Shown piece after piece: positions 53,385 to 63,475 of a stretch of DNA of 64,000 nt; the stretch's first letter is position 1, and each line of letters opens with the position of its first letter. The notes beneath the pieces are model-generated. The model worked only from the letters and a program-made list of their open reading frames with translations, searched no databases and was not told the DNA's origin. Location: contig NW_027476374.1 of the NCBI RefSeq assembly GCF_051020955.1, positions 124,001-188,000 on the forward strand. Direction: 5' to 3'. Made by a program: the position numbers and the translations under genes. The stretch comes from Megalopta genalis. Taxonomy: Eukaryota > Arthropoda > Insecta > Hymenoptera > Halictidae.

Positions 53385-56300
53385 GCAAAATCATGTGATT
53401 CGCTTGCATTTGAAGTTAACTCGTTTCTTTCGCATGCATTTGAAGCTAAATCATGTATATCACAAGTATTTGGAGCTACACCATTTGTTTCGCATGGATT
53501 CGAAGATAAGCCTTCTACTTCGCATTGATTTGAAGCTAAATCATGACTATCGCTAGGATTTGAAGCTAACTCGTTTGTTTCGCATACTGTTGAAGCTAAA
53601 TCATGTATAACACAAGTATTTGAGCCTGAGCCATTTGTTTCGCATGGATTCGAAGATCAGCCTCCTAATTCGCATTGATTTGAAGGTAAATCATGTCTTT
53701 TGCATGGATTTAAAGCTAACTCGTTTGTTTCACCTGCAATTGAATCTATATCAGTGATATTCGCAAGTATTTGAAGCTAAATCATTCGTTTCGCTGGATT
53801 TGAAGCTAAGCCTTCTACTTCGCATTGATTTGAATCTAAATCATGTGTTTCGCTTGGATTTGAAGCTAACTCGTTGGTTTTGCATGCAGTTGAAGCAAAA
53901 TCACGCATATCACAAATATTTGAAGCTAAACCATTTGAATCGCATGGATTCGAAGATCAGCCTTCTACATCGCATTGATTTAAAGCTAAATCATGTGTTT
54001 TGCCTGGATTTGAAGCTAACTCGTTCGTTTCCCTTGCATTTGCAGCTAAATCATGCACATCACAATTATTTGAAGCTAAACCATTTGATTCGCATGGATT
54101 TCAAAATAAGCCTTCTACTTCGCATTGATTTTAATCTAAATCATCTGTTTCGCATGGATTTAAATCTATCTCGTTTGTTTCGCTTGCATTTGAAGCTAAA
54201 TCATGCATATCACAAGTATTTGAAGCTGAACCACTTGTTTCGCATGGATTTGAAGATAAGCCTTCTACTTCGCATTGATTTGAAGCTAAATCATGTGTTT
54301 CGCTTGGATTTGAAACTAACTAGTTTGTTTCGTAATGCAGTTGAAGCTAAATCATGTATATCACAATTATTTGAAGCTAAACCATTTGATTCGCATGGAT
54401 TTCAAAATAAGCCTTCTACTTCGCATTGATTTTAATCTAAATCATCTGTTTCGCATGGATTTAAAGCTATCTCGTTTGTTTCGCATGCAGTTGAAGATAA
54501 ATCATGTATATCACAGGTATTTGAAGCTAAACCATTTGTTTCGCATGGATTCGAATTTAAGCCTTCTAAATCGCATTGATGTCAAGCTAAATCATATGCT
54601 TCGCATAGATTTGAAGCTAACTCGCTAATTTTGCATGCTGTTGAAGCTTATTCATGTATATCACAAGTATTTGAAGCTAAACCATTTGTTTCGCAAGGAT
54701 TCGAAGATCTGCCTTCTACTTCGCATTGATAAGAAGCTAACTCATGTGTTTGGCATGGATTTGAAGCCAACTCGTTAGTTTTGCATGCTGTTGAAGCTAA
54801 ATCATTTATATCACAAGTATTTGAAGCTAAACCATTTGTTTCGCAAGGATACGAAGATCAGCCTTCTACTTCGCATTGATAAGAAGCAAAATCATGTGTT
54901 TCGCATGGATTTGAAGCTAACTCGTTCGTTTCGCTTGCATTTGAAGCTAAATCATGCACATCACAAGTATTTGAAGCTGAACCACTTGTTTCGCATGGAT
55001 TTGAAGATAAGCCTTCTACTTCGCATTGATTTGAAGCTAAATCATGTGTTTCGCTTGGATTTCAAGCTAACTCGTTTGTTTCGCATGCAATTGAAGCTAA
55101 ATCATGTATATCACAATTATTTGAAGCTAAACCATTTGATTCGCATGGATTTCAAAATAAGCCTTCTACTTCGCATTGATTTTAATCTAAATCATCTGTT
55201 TCGGATGGATTTAAAGCTATCTCGTTTTTTTCGCATGCACTTGAAGATAAATCATGTATATCACAGGTATTTGAAGTTAAACCATTTGTTTCGCATGGAT
55301 TCGAATATAAGCCTTCTAAATCGCATTGATGTCAAGCTAAATCATATGTTTCGCATAGATTTCAAGCTAACTCGCTAATCTTGCATGCTGTTGAAGCTTA
55401 TTCATGTATATCACAAGTATTTGAAGCTAAACCATTTGTTTCGCAAGGATTCGAAGATCAGCCTTCTACTTCGCATTGATAAGAAGCTAACTCATGTGTT
55501 TCGCATGGATTTGAAGCTAACTCGTTAGTTTTGCATGCTGTTGAAGCTAAATCATGTATATCACAAGTATTTGAAGCTAAACCATTTGTTTCGCAAGAAT
55601 ACGAAGATCAGCCTTCTACTTCGCATTGATAAGTAGCAAAATCATGTGTTTCGCTTGCATTTGAAGTTAACTCGTTTCTTTCGCATGCATTTGAAGCTAA
55701 ATCATGTATATCACAAGTATTTGGAGCTAAACCATTTGTTTCGCATGGATTCGAAGATAAGCCTTCTACTTCGCATTGATTTGAAGCTAAATCATGACTA
55801 TCGCTAGGATTTGAAGCTAACTCGTTTGTTTCGCATACTGTTGAAGCTAAATCATGTATAACACAATTATTTGAGCCTGAGCCATTTGTTTCGCATGGAT
55901 TCGAAGATCAGCCTCCTAATTCGCATTGATTTGAAGGTAAATCATGTCTTTTGCATGGATTTAAAGCTAACTCGTTTGTTTCACCTGCAATTGAATCTAT
56001 ATCAGTGATATTCGCAAGTATTTGAAGCTAAATCATTCGTTTCGCTGGATTTGAAGCTAAGCCTTCTACTTCGCATTGATTTGAATCTAAATCATGTGTT
56101 TCGCTTGGATTTGAAGCTAACTCGTTGGTTTTGCATGCAGTTGAAGCAAAATCACGCATATCACAAATATTTGAAGCTAAACCATTTGAATCGCATGGAT
56201 TCGAAGATCAGCCTTCTACATCGCATTGATTTAAAGCTAAATCATGTGTTTTGCCTGGATTTGAAGCTAACTCGTTCGTTTCCCTTGCATTTGCAGCTAA

Positions 56301-57886
56301 ATCATGCACATCACAATTATTTGAAGCTAAACCATTTGATTCGCATGGATTTCAAAATAAGCCTTCTACTTCGCATTGATTTTAATCTAAATCATCTGTT
56401 TCGCATGGATTTAAATCTATCTCGTTTGTTTCGCTTGCATTTGAAGCTAAATCATGCACATAACAAGTATTTGAAGCTGAACCACTTGTTTCGCATGGAT
56501 TTGAAGATAAGCCTTCTACTTCGCATTGATTTGAAGCTAAATCATGTGTTTCGCTTGGATTTGAAACTAACTAGTTTGTTTCGTAATGCAGTTGAAGCTA
56601 AATCATGTATATCACAATTATTTGAAGCTAAACCATTTGATTCGCATGGATTTCAAAATAAGCCTTCTACTTCGCATTGATTTTATTCTAAATCATCTGT
56701 TTCGCATGGATTTAAAGCTATCTCGTTTGTTTCGCATGCAGTTGAAGATAAATCATGTATATCACAGGTATTTGAAGCTAAACCATTTGTTTCGCATGGA
56801 TTCGAATATAAGCCTTCTAAATCGCATTGATGTCAAGCTAAATCATATGTTTCGCATAGATTTGAAGCTAACTCGCTAATTTTGCATGCTGTTGAAGCTT
56901 ATTCATGTATATCACAAGTATTTGAAGCTAAACCATTTGTTTCGCAAGGATTCGAAGATCTGCCTTCTACTTCGCATTGATAAGAAGCTAACTCATGTGT
57001 TTCGCATGGATTTGAAGCCAACTCGTTAGTTTTGCATGCTGTTGAAGCTAAATCATTTATATCACAAGTATTTGAAGCTAAACCATTTGTTTCGCAAGGA
57101 TACGAAGATCAGCCTTCTACTTCGCATTGATAAGAAGCAAAATCATGTGTTTCGCATGGATTTGAAGCTAACTCGTTCGTTTCGCTTGCATTTGAAGCTA
57201 AATCATGCACATCACAAGTATTTGAAGCTGAACCACTTGTTTCGCATGGATTTGAAGATAAGCCTTCTACTTCGCATTGATTTGAAGCTAAATCATGTGT
57301 TTCGCTTGGATTTCAAGCTAACTCGTTTGTTTCGCATGCAATTGAAGCTAAATCATGTATATCACAATTATTTGAAGCTAAACCATTTGATTCGCATGGA
57401 TTTCAAAATAAGCCTTCTACTTCGCATTGATTTTAATCTAAATCATCTGTTTCGGATGGATTTAAAGCTATCTCGTTTTTTTCGCATGCACTTGAAGATA
57501 AATCATGTATATCACAGGTATTTGAAGTTAAACCATTTGTTTCGCATGGATTCGAATATAAGCCTTCTAAATCGCATTGATGTCAAGCTAAATCATATGT
57601 TTCGCATAGATTTCAAGCTAACTCGCTAATTTTGCATGCTGTTGAAGCTTATTCATGTATATCACAAGTATTTGAAGCTAAACCATTTGTTTCGCAAGGA
57701 TTCGAAGATCAGCCTTCTACTTCGCATTGATAAGAAGCTAACTCATGTGTTTCGCATGGATTTGAAGCTAACTCGTTAGTTTTGCATGCTGTTGAAGCTA
57801 AATCATGTATATCACAAGTATTTGAAGCTAAACCATTTGTTTCGCAAGAATACGAAGATCAGCCTTCTACTTCGCATTGATAAGAA
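53385..57886. repeat. 2251-bp unit in two tandem copies
   Basis: Copies at about 53385-55635 and 55636-57886, offset exactly 2251 bp along their length. Each starts with irregular monomers (GACTATCGCTAGG, TTTGAGCCTGAGCC, CAGCCTCCTAATTCGC), passes an irregular stretch with ATATTCGCAAGTATTTG, and ends in core-type pentamers. Differences are few, for example TCACAAGTATTTGAGCC against ACACAATTATTTGAGCC and TTTTAATC against TTTTATTC near 54440/56691. Confidence 0.88.
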
Positions 57887-58679
57887 GCAAAATCATGTGT
57901 TTCGCATGGATTTGAAGCTAACTCGTTCGTTTCGCTTGCATTTGAAGCTAAATCATGCACATCACAAGTATTTGAAGCTGAGCCACTTGTTTCGCATGGG
58001 TTTGAAGATAAGCCTTCTTCTTCGTATTGATTTGAGGCTAAATCATGTGTTTCGCTTGGATTTCAAGCTAACTCGTTTGTTTCGCATGCAGTTGAAGATA
58101 AATCATGTATATCACAGGTATTTCAAGCTAAACCATTTGATTCGCATGGATTTCAAAATAAGCCTTCTACTTCGCATTGATTTTAATCTAAATCATCTGC
58201 TTCGGATGGATTTAAAGCTATCTCGTTTGTTTCGCATGCAGTTGAAGATAAATCATGTATATCACAGGTATTTCAAGCTAAACCATTTGATACGCATGGA
58301 TTTGAAGATAAGCCTTCTACTTCGCATTGATTTGAAGCTAAATCATGTGTTTCGCATGGATTTGAAGCTAACTCGTTAGTTTTGCATGCTGTTGAAGCTA
58401 AATCTTGTATATCACAAGTATTTGAAGCTAAACCATTTGTTTCGCAAGGATACGAAGATCAGCCTTCTACTTCGCATTGATAAGAAGCAAAATCATGTGT
58501 TTCGCATGGATTTGAAGCTAACTCGTTAGTTTCGCTTGCATTTGAAGCTAAATCATGCACATCACAAGTATTTGAAGCTGAACCACTTGTTTCGCATGGA
58601 TTTGAAGATAAACCTTCTACTTCGCATTGATTTGAAGCTAAATCATGTGTTTCGCTTGGATTTCAAGCTAACTCGTTTG
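57887..58679. repeat. Mosaic satellite segment
   Basis: Core-type pentamers that match 51130-51540 (offset about 6750) and then change register of variants near 58260, where a type D unit reads GATACGCATGGATTTG. No other content is seen. Confidence 0.72.
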
Positions 58680-59990
58680 TTTCGCATGCAATTGAAGCTA
58701 AGTCATGTATATCACAAGTATTTGAAGCTAAACCATTTGAATCGCATGGATTTGATGCTATGCCATCTACTTCGCTTTTATTTGAAACTGAATCATGTGT
58801 TTCTCTTGAATTTGAAGCTAACACGTTCGTTTCACATGCAGTTGAAGCTAAATCATGTTTGTCGCAAGTATTTGAAGCTGAACCATTTGTTTCGCACGAA
58901 TATCAGGCTAAACCATGTGTTTGGAATGAATTTGAAGCTAAATCATGTGTTTCGCATAGATTTGAAGCTAACTCATTTGTTACGCATGCAGTTGAAGCTG
59001 AATCATGTGTATCCCAAGTATTTGAAGCTCAACCATTTGATTCGCATGGATTTGAAGATAAGCCTTCTACTTCGCATTGATTTTAATCTAAATCATGTGT
59101 TTCGCATACATTTGAAGCTAATCGTTTGTATCGCATGGAGTTAAAGCTAAATCATGTATATCACAAGTATTTGAAGCTACACCATTTGATTCGCATGGAT
59201 TTGATGCTATGCCATCTACTTCGCTTTTATTTGAAACCGAATCATGTGTTTCTCTTGAATTTGAAGCTAACACTTTCGTTTCACATGCAGTTGAAGCTAA
59301 ATCATGTATGTCACAAGTATTTGAAGCTGAACCATTTGTTTCGCACGAATATCAGGCTAAACCATGTGTTTGGAATGAATTTGAAGCTAAATCATGTGTT
59401 TCGCATAGATTTGAAGCTAACTCATTTGTTACGCATGCAGTTGAAGCTGAATCATGTATATCCCAAGTATTTGAAGCTCAACCATTTGATTCGCATGGAT
59501 TTGAAGATAAGCCTTCTACTTCGCATTGATTTTAATCTAAATCATGTGTTTCGCATGCATTTGAAGCTAATCGTTTGTATCGCATGGAGTTGAAGCTAAA
59601 TCATGTATACCACAAGTATTTGCAGCTACACCATTTGATTCGCATGGATTTGATGCTATGCCAACTACTTCGCTTTTATTTGAAACTGAATCATGTGTTT
59701 CTCTTGAATTTGAAGCTAACACTTTCGTTTCACATGCAGCTGAAGCTAAATCATGTTTGTCACAAGTATTTGAAGCTGAACCATTTGTTTCGCACGAATA
59801 TCAGGCTAAACCATGTGTTTGGAATGAATTTGAAGCTAAATCATGTGTTTCGCATAGATTTGAAGCTAACTCATTTGTTACGCATGCAGTTGAAGCTGAA
59901 TCATGTATATCCCAAGTATTTGAAGCTCAACCATTTGATTCGCATGGATTTGAAGATAAGCCTTCTACTTCGCATTGATTTTAATCTAAA
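58680..59990. repeat. 449-bp unit in about three tandem copies
   Basis: Copies at about 58680-59128, 59129-59577 and 59578-59990 (the last incomplete). The length is 15 monomers minus 1 bp, the missing base again being the GCTAATCGTTTG deletion. Each holds one E-slot replacement module, starting at 58760, 59209 and 59658. The same 449-bp spacing occurs singly at 36907/37356, 38256/38705, 41776/42225 and 46346/46795. Confidence 0.88.
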
Positions 59991-61266
59991 TCATCTGTTT
60001 CGCATGGATTTAAATCTATCTCGTTTGTTTCGCATGCATTTGAAGCTAAATCATGCACATCACAAGTATTTGAATCTGAACCACATGTTTCGCATGGATT
60101 TGAAGATAAGCCTTCTACTTCGCATTGATTTGAAGCTAAATCATGTGTTTCGCTTGGATTTGAAGCTAACTCGTTTGTATCGCATGCAGTTGAAGCTAAA
60201 TCATGTATGTCACAAGTATTTGAAGCTGAACCATTTGTTTCGCACGAATATCAGGCTAAACCATGTGTTTGGAATGAATTTGAAGCTAAATCATGTGTTT
60301 CGCATAGATTTTAAGCTAACTCGTTTGTTACGCATGCAGTTGAAGCTGAATCATGTATATCCCAAGTATTTGAAGCTTAACCATTTGATTCGCATGGATT
60401 TCAAAATAAGCCTTCTACTTCGCATTGATTTAAAGCGAAATCATGTGTTTCGCATGGATTTGAAGCTAACTCGTTTGTATCGCAAGCAGTTGAAGCTAAA
60501 TCATGTATATCACAATTATTTGAAGCTAAACCATTTGATTTTCATGGATTTCAAAATAAGCCTTCTACTTCGCATTGATTTTAATCTAAATCATCTGTTT
60601 CGCATGGATTTAAAGCTATCTCGTTTGTTTCGCATGCAGTTGAAGATAAATCATGTATATCACAGGTATTTCAAGCTAAACCATTTGATTCGCATGGATT
60701 TGAAGGTAAGCCTTCTACTTAGCATTGATTTGAAGCTAAATCATGTGTTTCGCATGGATTTGAAGCTAACTCGTTAGTTTTGCATGCTGTTGAAGCTAAA
60801 TCATGTATATCACAAGTATTTGAAGCTAAACCATTTGTTTCGCAAGGATACGAAGATAAACCTTCTACTTCGCATTGATTTGAAGCTAAATCACGTGTTT
60901 CGAATGGATTTGAAGCTAACTCGTTAGTTTTGCATGCTGTTGAAGCTAAATCATGTATATCATAAGTATTTGAAGCTAAACCATTATTTCGCAAGGATTC
61001 GAAGATCAGCCCTCTACTTCGCAATTGATAAGAAGCTAAATTATGTGTTTCGCATGGATTTGAAGCTAACTCGTTCGTTTCGATTGCATTTCAAGCTAAA
61101 TCATGCACATCACAAGTATTTGAAGCTGTACCACTTGTTTCGCATGGATTTGAAGATAAGCCTTCTACTTCGCATTGATTTGAAGCTGAATCATGTGTTT
61201 CGCATGGATTTGAAGCTAACTCGTTAGTTTTGCATGCTGTTGAAGCTAAATCATGTATATCACAAG
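59991..61266. repeat. Right edge of the array, increasingly degenerate
   Basis: Pentamers continue, but the last 350 bp accumulate changes rare elsewhere: CACAAGTATTTG becomes CATAAGTATTTG near 60961, ACCATTTGTTTCGC becomes ACCATTATTTCGC near 60981 (one base lost), CGCATTGATAAG becomes CGCAATTGATAAG near 61021 (one base gained) and CGCTTGCATTTG becomes CGATTGCATTTC near 61081. The array stops inside a type C unit at about 61266. Confidence 0.8.
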
Positions 61267-61272
61267 GTAGAG
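61261..61272 (+). other. Satellite-retrotransposon junction
   Basis: The last satellite bases are CACAAG of a type C unit (normally continuing CACAAGTATTTGAAG); the retroelement follows as GTAGAGTTCAAG. A G at the join fits either side, so the exact break is uncertain by about one base. The 3' end and any target-site duplication lie outside the window. Confidence 0.75.
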
Positions 61273-61296
61273 TTCAAGTCTCACTTTGTGCCGGTC

Positions 61297-61692
61297 ATGA
61301 CACTGACGGACATGACGTCCCAGACGCAGGTGCAGGAAGACTTTGAGGTTGCTTTTCACTCGGAAAGTGAGATGCGACCGACTTCTGAAGCGGCACATAC
61401 GCAGAAAAGAAAGAGGCTTGACACCATGTCTGATCTCAGCGAGGACGTCACAGCTGTAGTTGAAACTAATCTGTTGGCTGACGTCACTATCCAATTGAGG
61501 AAACTTATAGCCTACACCAAGTCGGTACAGGCGTTTTGTAGGTCACAGGAAAGCGTAAACCCCAACTTATCATTACTGGTGAGCTCGTTGGCCAAGGAAA
61601 CGAACTCTTTAAAAGGACCACGAAGGAGGTCCTTACCAAAGGAAGACTCGAGACACGCGAGGAGGTCGGTAATGCGACCCGCGCCTCTTTAA
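61297..61692 (+). pseudogene. Retrotransposon ORF1 (gag), N-terminal fragment
   Basis: The frame opens from the junction, with ATG codons at 61297 and 61312 and an acidic, polar N-terminus. A recognisable stretch, LRKLIAYTKSVQAFC (about 61495-61539), looks like the helical region in gag proteins of R1-type elements. The frame ends at a TAA at 61690, but protein-like sequence passes before that into the frame one base back: beyond about 61600 this frame becomes Arg/Ser-rich and unconvincing, while the other frame reads GNELFKRTTKEVLTKGRLET. The natural reading therefore switches somewhere in 61542-61600, consistent with loss of one base or gain of two. Gag proteins of this kind bind the element's RNA and form ribonucleoprotein particles. 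Confidence 0.65.
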
Positions 61693-61865
61693 TCGACGAT
61701 GGCTCCACTCGTCCTCCTCTCCCCAAAGCATGTAGGACTGTGGGAACGCAAACCGCAGACCCGGAAGCGGTGAATCGTGGTGAGGTCGCAAGGTGGGCGC
61801 GAAAGGAACTCAACTTTGATGAGCTCCACAAGCTCATTCGATTCCTTTGCTCACTCAAAAGTTGA
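61542..61865 (+). pseudogene. Retrotransposon ORF1 (gag), middle fragment in shifted frame
   Basis: This frame (positions divisible by three) is open from 61542 to a TGA at 61863. It reads a charged, helical stretch around LFKRTTKEVLTKGRLETREE, then a Pro-rich patch and ACRTVGTQTADPEA, similar in style to the linker found in many R1-type gag proteins, then ELNFDELHKLIRFLCSLK. It connects the N-terminal fragment to the C-terminal reading frame; the two shifts compensate, since both outer parts are in the same frame. The second switch falls near 61800-61863. It could be real mutation or an assembly error; a programmed shift is unlikely because two shifts in opposite directions would be needed. 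Confidence 0.6.
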
Positions 61866-63435
61866 TGATAACGCAAGACCGATGATGGACACGATTGACA
61901 TCGCCTGCTTCACACCGGCGGATCTACGCACCACAGATGGAACTACGTGCAGAATCCTTCAGAAGATGGCATGTCTCGACGATATCCTTGTCCAGGAGGC
62001 CCGCAAGGGAGAGGTCGCCCACCTCCAGACCACTACCTCTATTCCAAGCAAAAGCGGCGGTATGACAAGGAAATCCAAGACCCACTTCTTTCTTATCCAT
62101 AAGGATAATGAGAAGGACACTATCGACTTACACGTGGTATACGAGTGCCTCAGGAAAATGGCGCACCTAAGTACGGATACTTCGGCTGGAAAAGTAATCA
62201 CGTTGATTTGCCCCGACGAAGTAAGTATAAATATTAGCAGGAAACTTGTTGAATTGACCTTCTTACAGAGCAACTTGATGATCCATCTCCGCTCAAGTAA
62301 GGGAGGGGGACCAGACATAAAAATGATCAAAAGCTGTGACGGCTCTGGTAAGCCCGCGACGGAAACCATTAACATATCCAGTAACGGACAAACATACGCT
62401 GACATGCTGCGTTCTGTTAAAAAGAACGTCGACGTTAACCGAGAGGGGATTGACATCGCTTACGTCAAAGCGAACCTGAAAGGAGACCTAGTTATCTCTG
62501 TCAAGGGTGACCGAGGGAAGGTAACAGGACTCTCCGCACTAATTAATAAAAAGATTGCCGGAGTTAAAGCGAAAATATCAACCCGCAATACAAAAACTCT
62601 CCACCTTAAGGGTTTAGACGGGGATGTTACGACCGAGGACATATCGAGTACACTATACAAGATGCTGGGCTCGACCTTGGATCCTCAGGAAGTTCAGGTG
62701 AAAGCCCTTCGTCCTGGGTACGCGGGTAGCCAAAATGCTACCGTCATCACTTCCACTGAAAACGCGGAAAGGCTCCTAAAGGTGAAACGCTTCAGGGTTG
62801 GATTGGGCCTCTGTCGTGTGGTTGAACGGATAGAGGTCACACAATGTTACAGGTGCCGCGAATACGGTCATCGCAGCTCAACATGTAAAAATGCGGACAG
62901 GTCTAAGAGCTGCCGCAGGTGCGGTGACCTTGGACACATGGAGAAATCCTACACTAATGCGGAAAAATGCCTTAATTGCAGTATGCAGGGCCACAGGGAC
63001 TGGAGTCTCAAGTGCCCTGCATACTGCAAGGCTCTCAACGAAGCCCGCGAGAAACGCAACAATGACAAAGGGGTTAAAGCCAAACCACCAACTGACGGCT
63101 CCATGAACGACGCAAAAATACCGAAGACGAATAAATTGACGAACTCGGGCAGGACACCGAAACAACCTAAGGGAGGTAAATTTAGTACCGACTCAAGCTC
63201 ACCTATAGTGAGCCTTGATTGTAAAGACGCATCGACAGCCCTGAGAGAGGCCGATGCTGATAAACAGACGACTAACCCCACTCCAAGGGCAAACAAGGAT
63301 AAGGACGCAAGGGTGACGCTGGTCCCCAGAAGTGCCTCCGATATATTTAGCGAGGATTCCTCCAGGGTACTCTTACCCTCCGGAGGCGAGACGCTAATAC
63401 AAGCACCCGAAAAGGGCTACGACGATAAGGGCTAA
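61819..63435 (+). CDS. Retrotransposon ORF1 (gag-like), C-terminal zinc-knuckle part
   Basis: From the first ATG at 61819 this frame encodes 538 residues to a TAA at 63433; without the upstream frameshifts it would be the C-terminal part of a longer protein. Residues 1-190 are a region I do not recognise. Residues about 190-320 (QTYADMLRSVKK, DVTTEDISSTLY) resemble the gag core domain of R1-type elements, including the typical phrase on recorded variants and activity just before the knuckles. Three zinc knuckles follow: C343-x2-C-x4-H-x4-C356, then C365-x2-C-x4-H373-x4 with Tyr378 where the last Cys is expected, then C384-x2-C-x4-H392-x6-C399. The tail to 538 is Lys-, Ser- and Pro-rich and probably disordered. 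Its job would be to package element RNA. The lost Cys (TAC at 62950) probably weakens the second knuckle. Confidence 0.75.
   Translation: MSSTSSFDSFAHSKVDDNARPMMDTIDIACFTPADLRTTDGTTCRILQKMACLDDILVQEARKGEVAHLQTTTSIPSKSGGMTRKSKTHFFLIHKDNEKDTIDLHVVYECLRKMAHLSTDTSAGKVITLICPDEVSINISRKLVELTFLQSNLMIHLRSSKGGGPDIKMIKSCDGSGKPATETINISSNGQTYADMLRSVKKNVDVNREGIDIAYVKANLKGDLVISVKGDRGKVTGLSALINKKIAGVKAKISTRNTKTLHLKGLDGDVTTEDISSTLYKMLGSTLDPQEVQVKALRPGYAGSQNATVITSTENAERLLKVKRFRVGLGLCRVVERIEVTQCYRCREYGHRSSTCKNADRSKSCRRCGDLGHMEKSYTNAEKCLNCSMQGHRDWSLKCPAYCKALNEAREKRNNDKGVKAKPPTDGSMNDAKIPKTNKLTNSGRTPKQPKGGKFSTDSSSPIVSLDCKDASTALREADADKQTTNPTPRANKDKDARVTLVPRSASDIFSEDSSRVLLPSGGETLIQAPEKGYDDKG
62845..63015 (+). other. 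Zinc-knuckle cluster of the gag protein
   Basis: Three CCHC-type motifs in series: 62845-62886 (intact CX2CX4HX4C), 62911-62952 (CX2CX4HX4Y, final Cys replaced by Tyr) and 62968-63015 (CX2CX4HX6C). Spacing of 24 and 15 bases between motifs gives the tight cluster known in R1-type gag proteins, where it binds nucleic acid. Confidence 0.8.
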
Positions 63436-63475
63436 CTCCTTTGTCCATTACTCTTGGACCCTTCATTATTGTTAA
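63436..63475 (+). other. ORF1-ORF2 gap
   Basis: Forty bases between the gag stop at 63433 and the last stop (TAA, 63473) in the ORF2 frame. In related elements the two frames usually overlap or lie a few bases apart, so ORF2 translation depends on reinitiation. I see no in-frame ATG here. Confidence 0.5.

Larger units (their letters stand above)
1..61266. repeat. Satellite array, 30-bp monomer in 150-bp pentamers
   Basis: The whole stretch is built from 30-bp units with a shared backbone containing TTTCGCATGGATTTGAAGCT or close variants. Five types alternate in fixed order, recognised by these cores: A ATCATGTGTTTCGCATGG, B CTCGTTTGTTTCGCATGCAG, C ATCATGTATATCACAAGTAT, D ACCATTTGTTTCGCATGGAT, E AAGCCTTCTACTTCGCATTG. 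A-B-C-D-E makes a 150-bp higher-order unit. The type A consensus has 11 G or C in 30. The array is open at the left edge and ends at the retroelement junction. Because 30 is divisible by 3, several frames stay open for hundreds of codons, giving decapeptide repeats such as LKLNHVFRMD, FEAKSCVSHG and, on the other strand, SNPCETHDLA. These frames are cut repeatedly by stops and by 1-bp indels, so I do not call genes in them. Large size, hierarchy and absence of genes fit centromeric, pericentromeric or other heterochromatic satellite; which one cannot be told from sequence. Confidence 0.97.

Noticed and set aside
59575..60777. 400-codon open frame of LKLNHVFRMD-type repeats (and about 100 similar frames across the array) as protein genes
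   Set aside because: A 30-bp period keeps a frame open until an indel or stop variant appears. The frames begin and end at variant monomers, overlap in several frames, often start at non-ATG codons and have no homology I recognise.
1..61266. CRISPR array, because direct repeats are about 30 bp
   Set aside because: Repeats are directly adjacent with no unique spacers, vary in five types, and the retroelement is eukaryotic.
1..61266. Telomeric repeat array
   Set aside because: No TTAGG-like or other 5-8-bp telomeric repeat is seen; the period is 30 bp.
61542..61865. Programmed ribosomal frameshifting in gag
   Set aside because: Two shifts in opposite directions would be needed, and no convincing slippery site or downstream structure is visible; indels explain it better.
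61505..61876. Minus-strand 123-codon frame opposite the gag region
   Set aside because: Shadow of the gag coding region; no recognisable motif.
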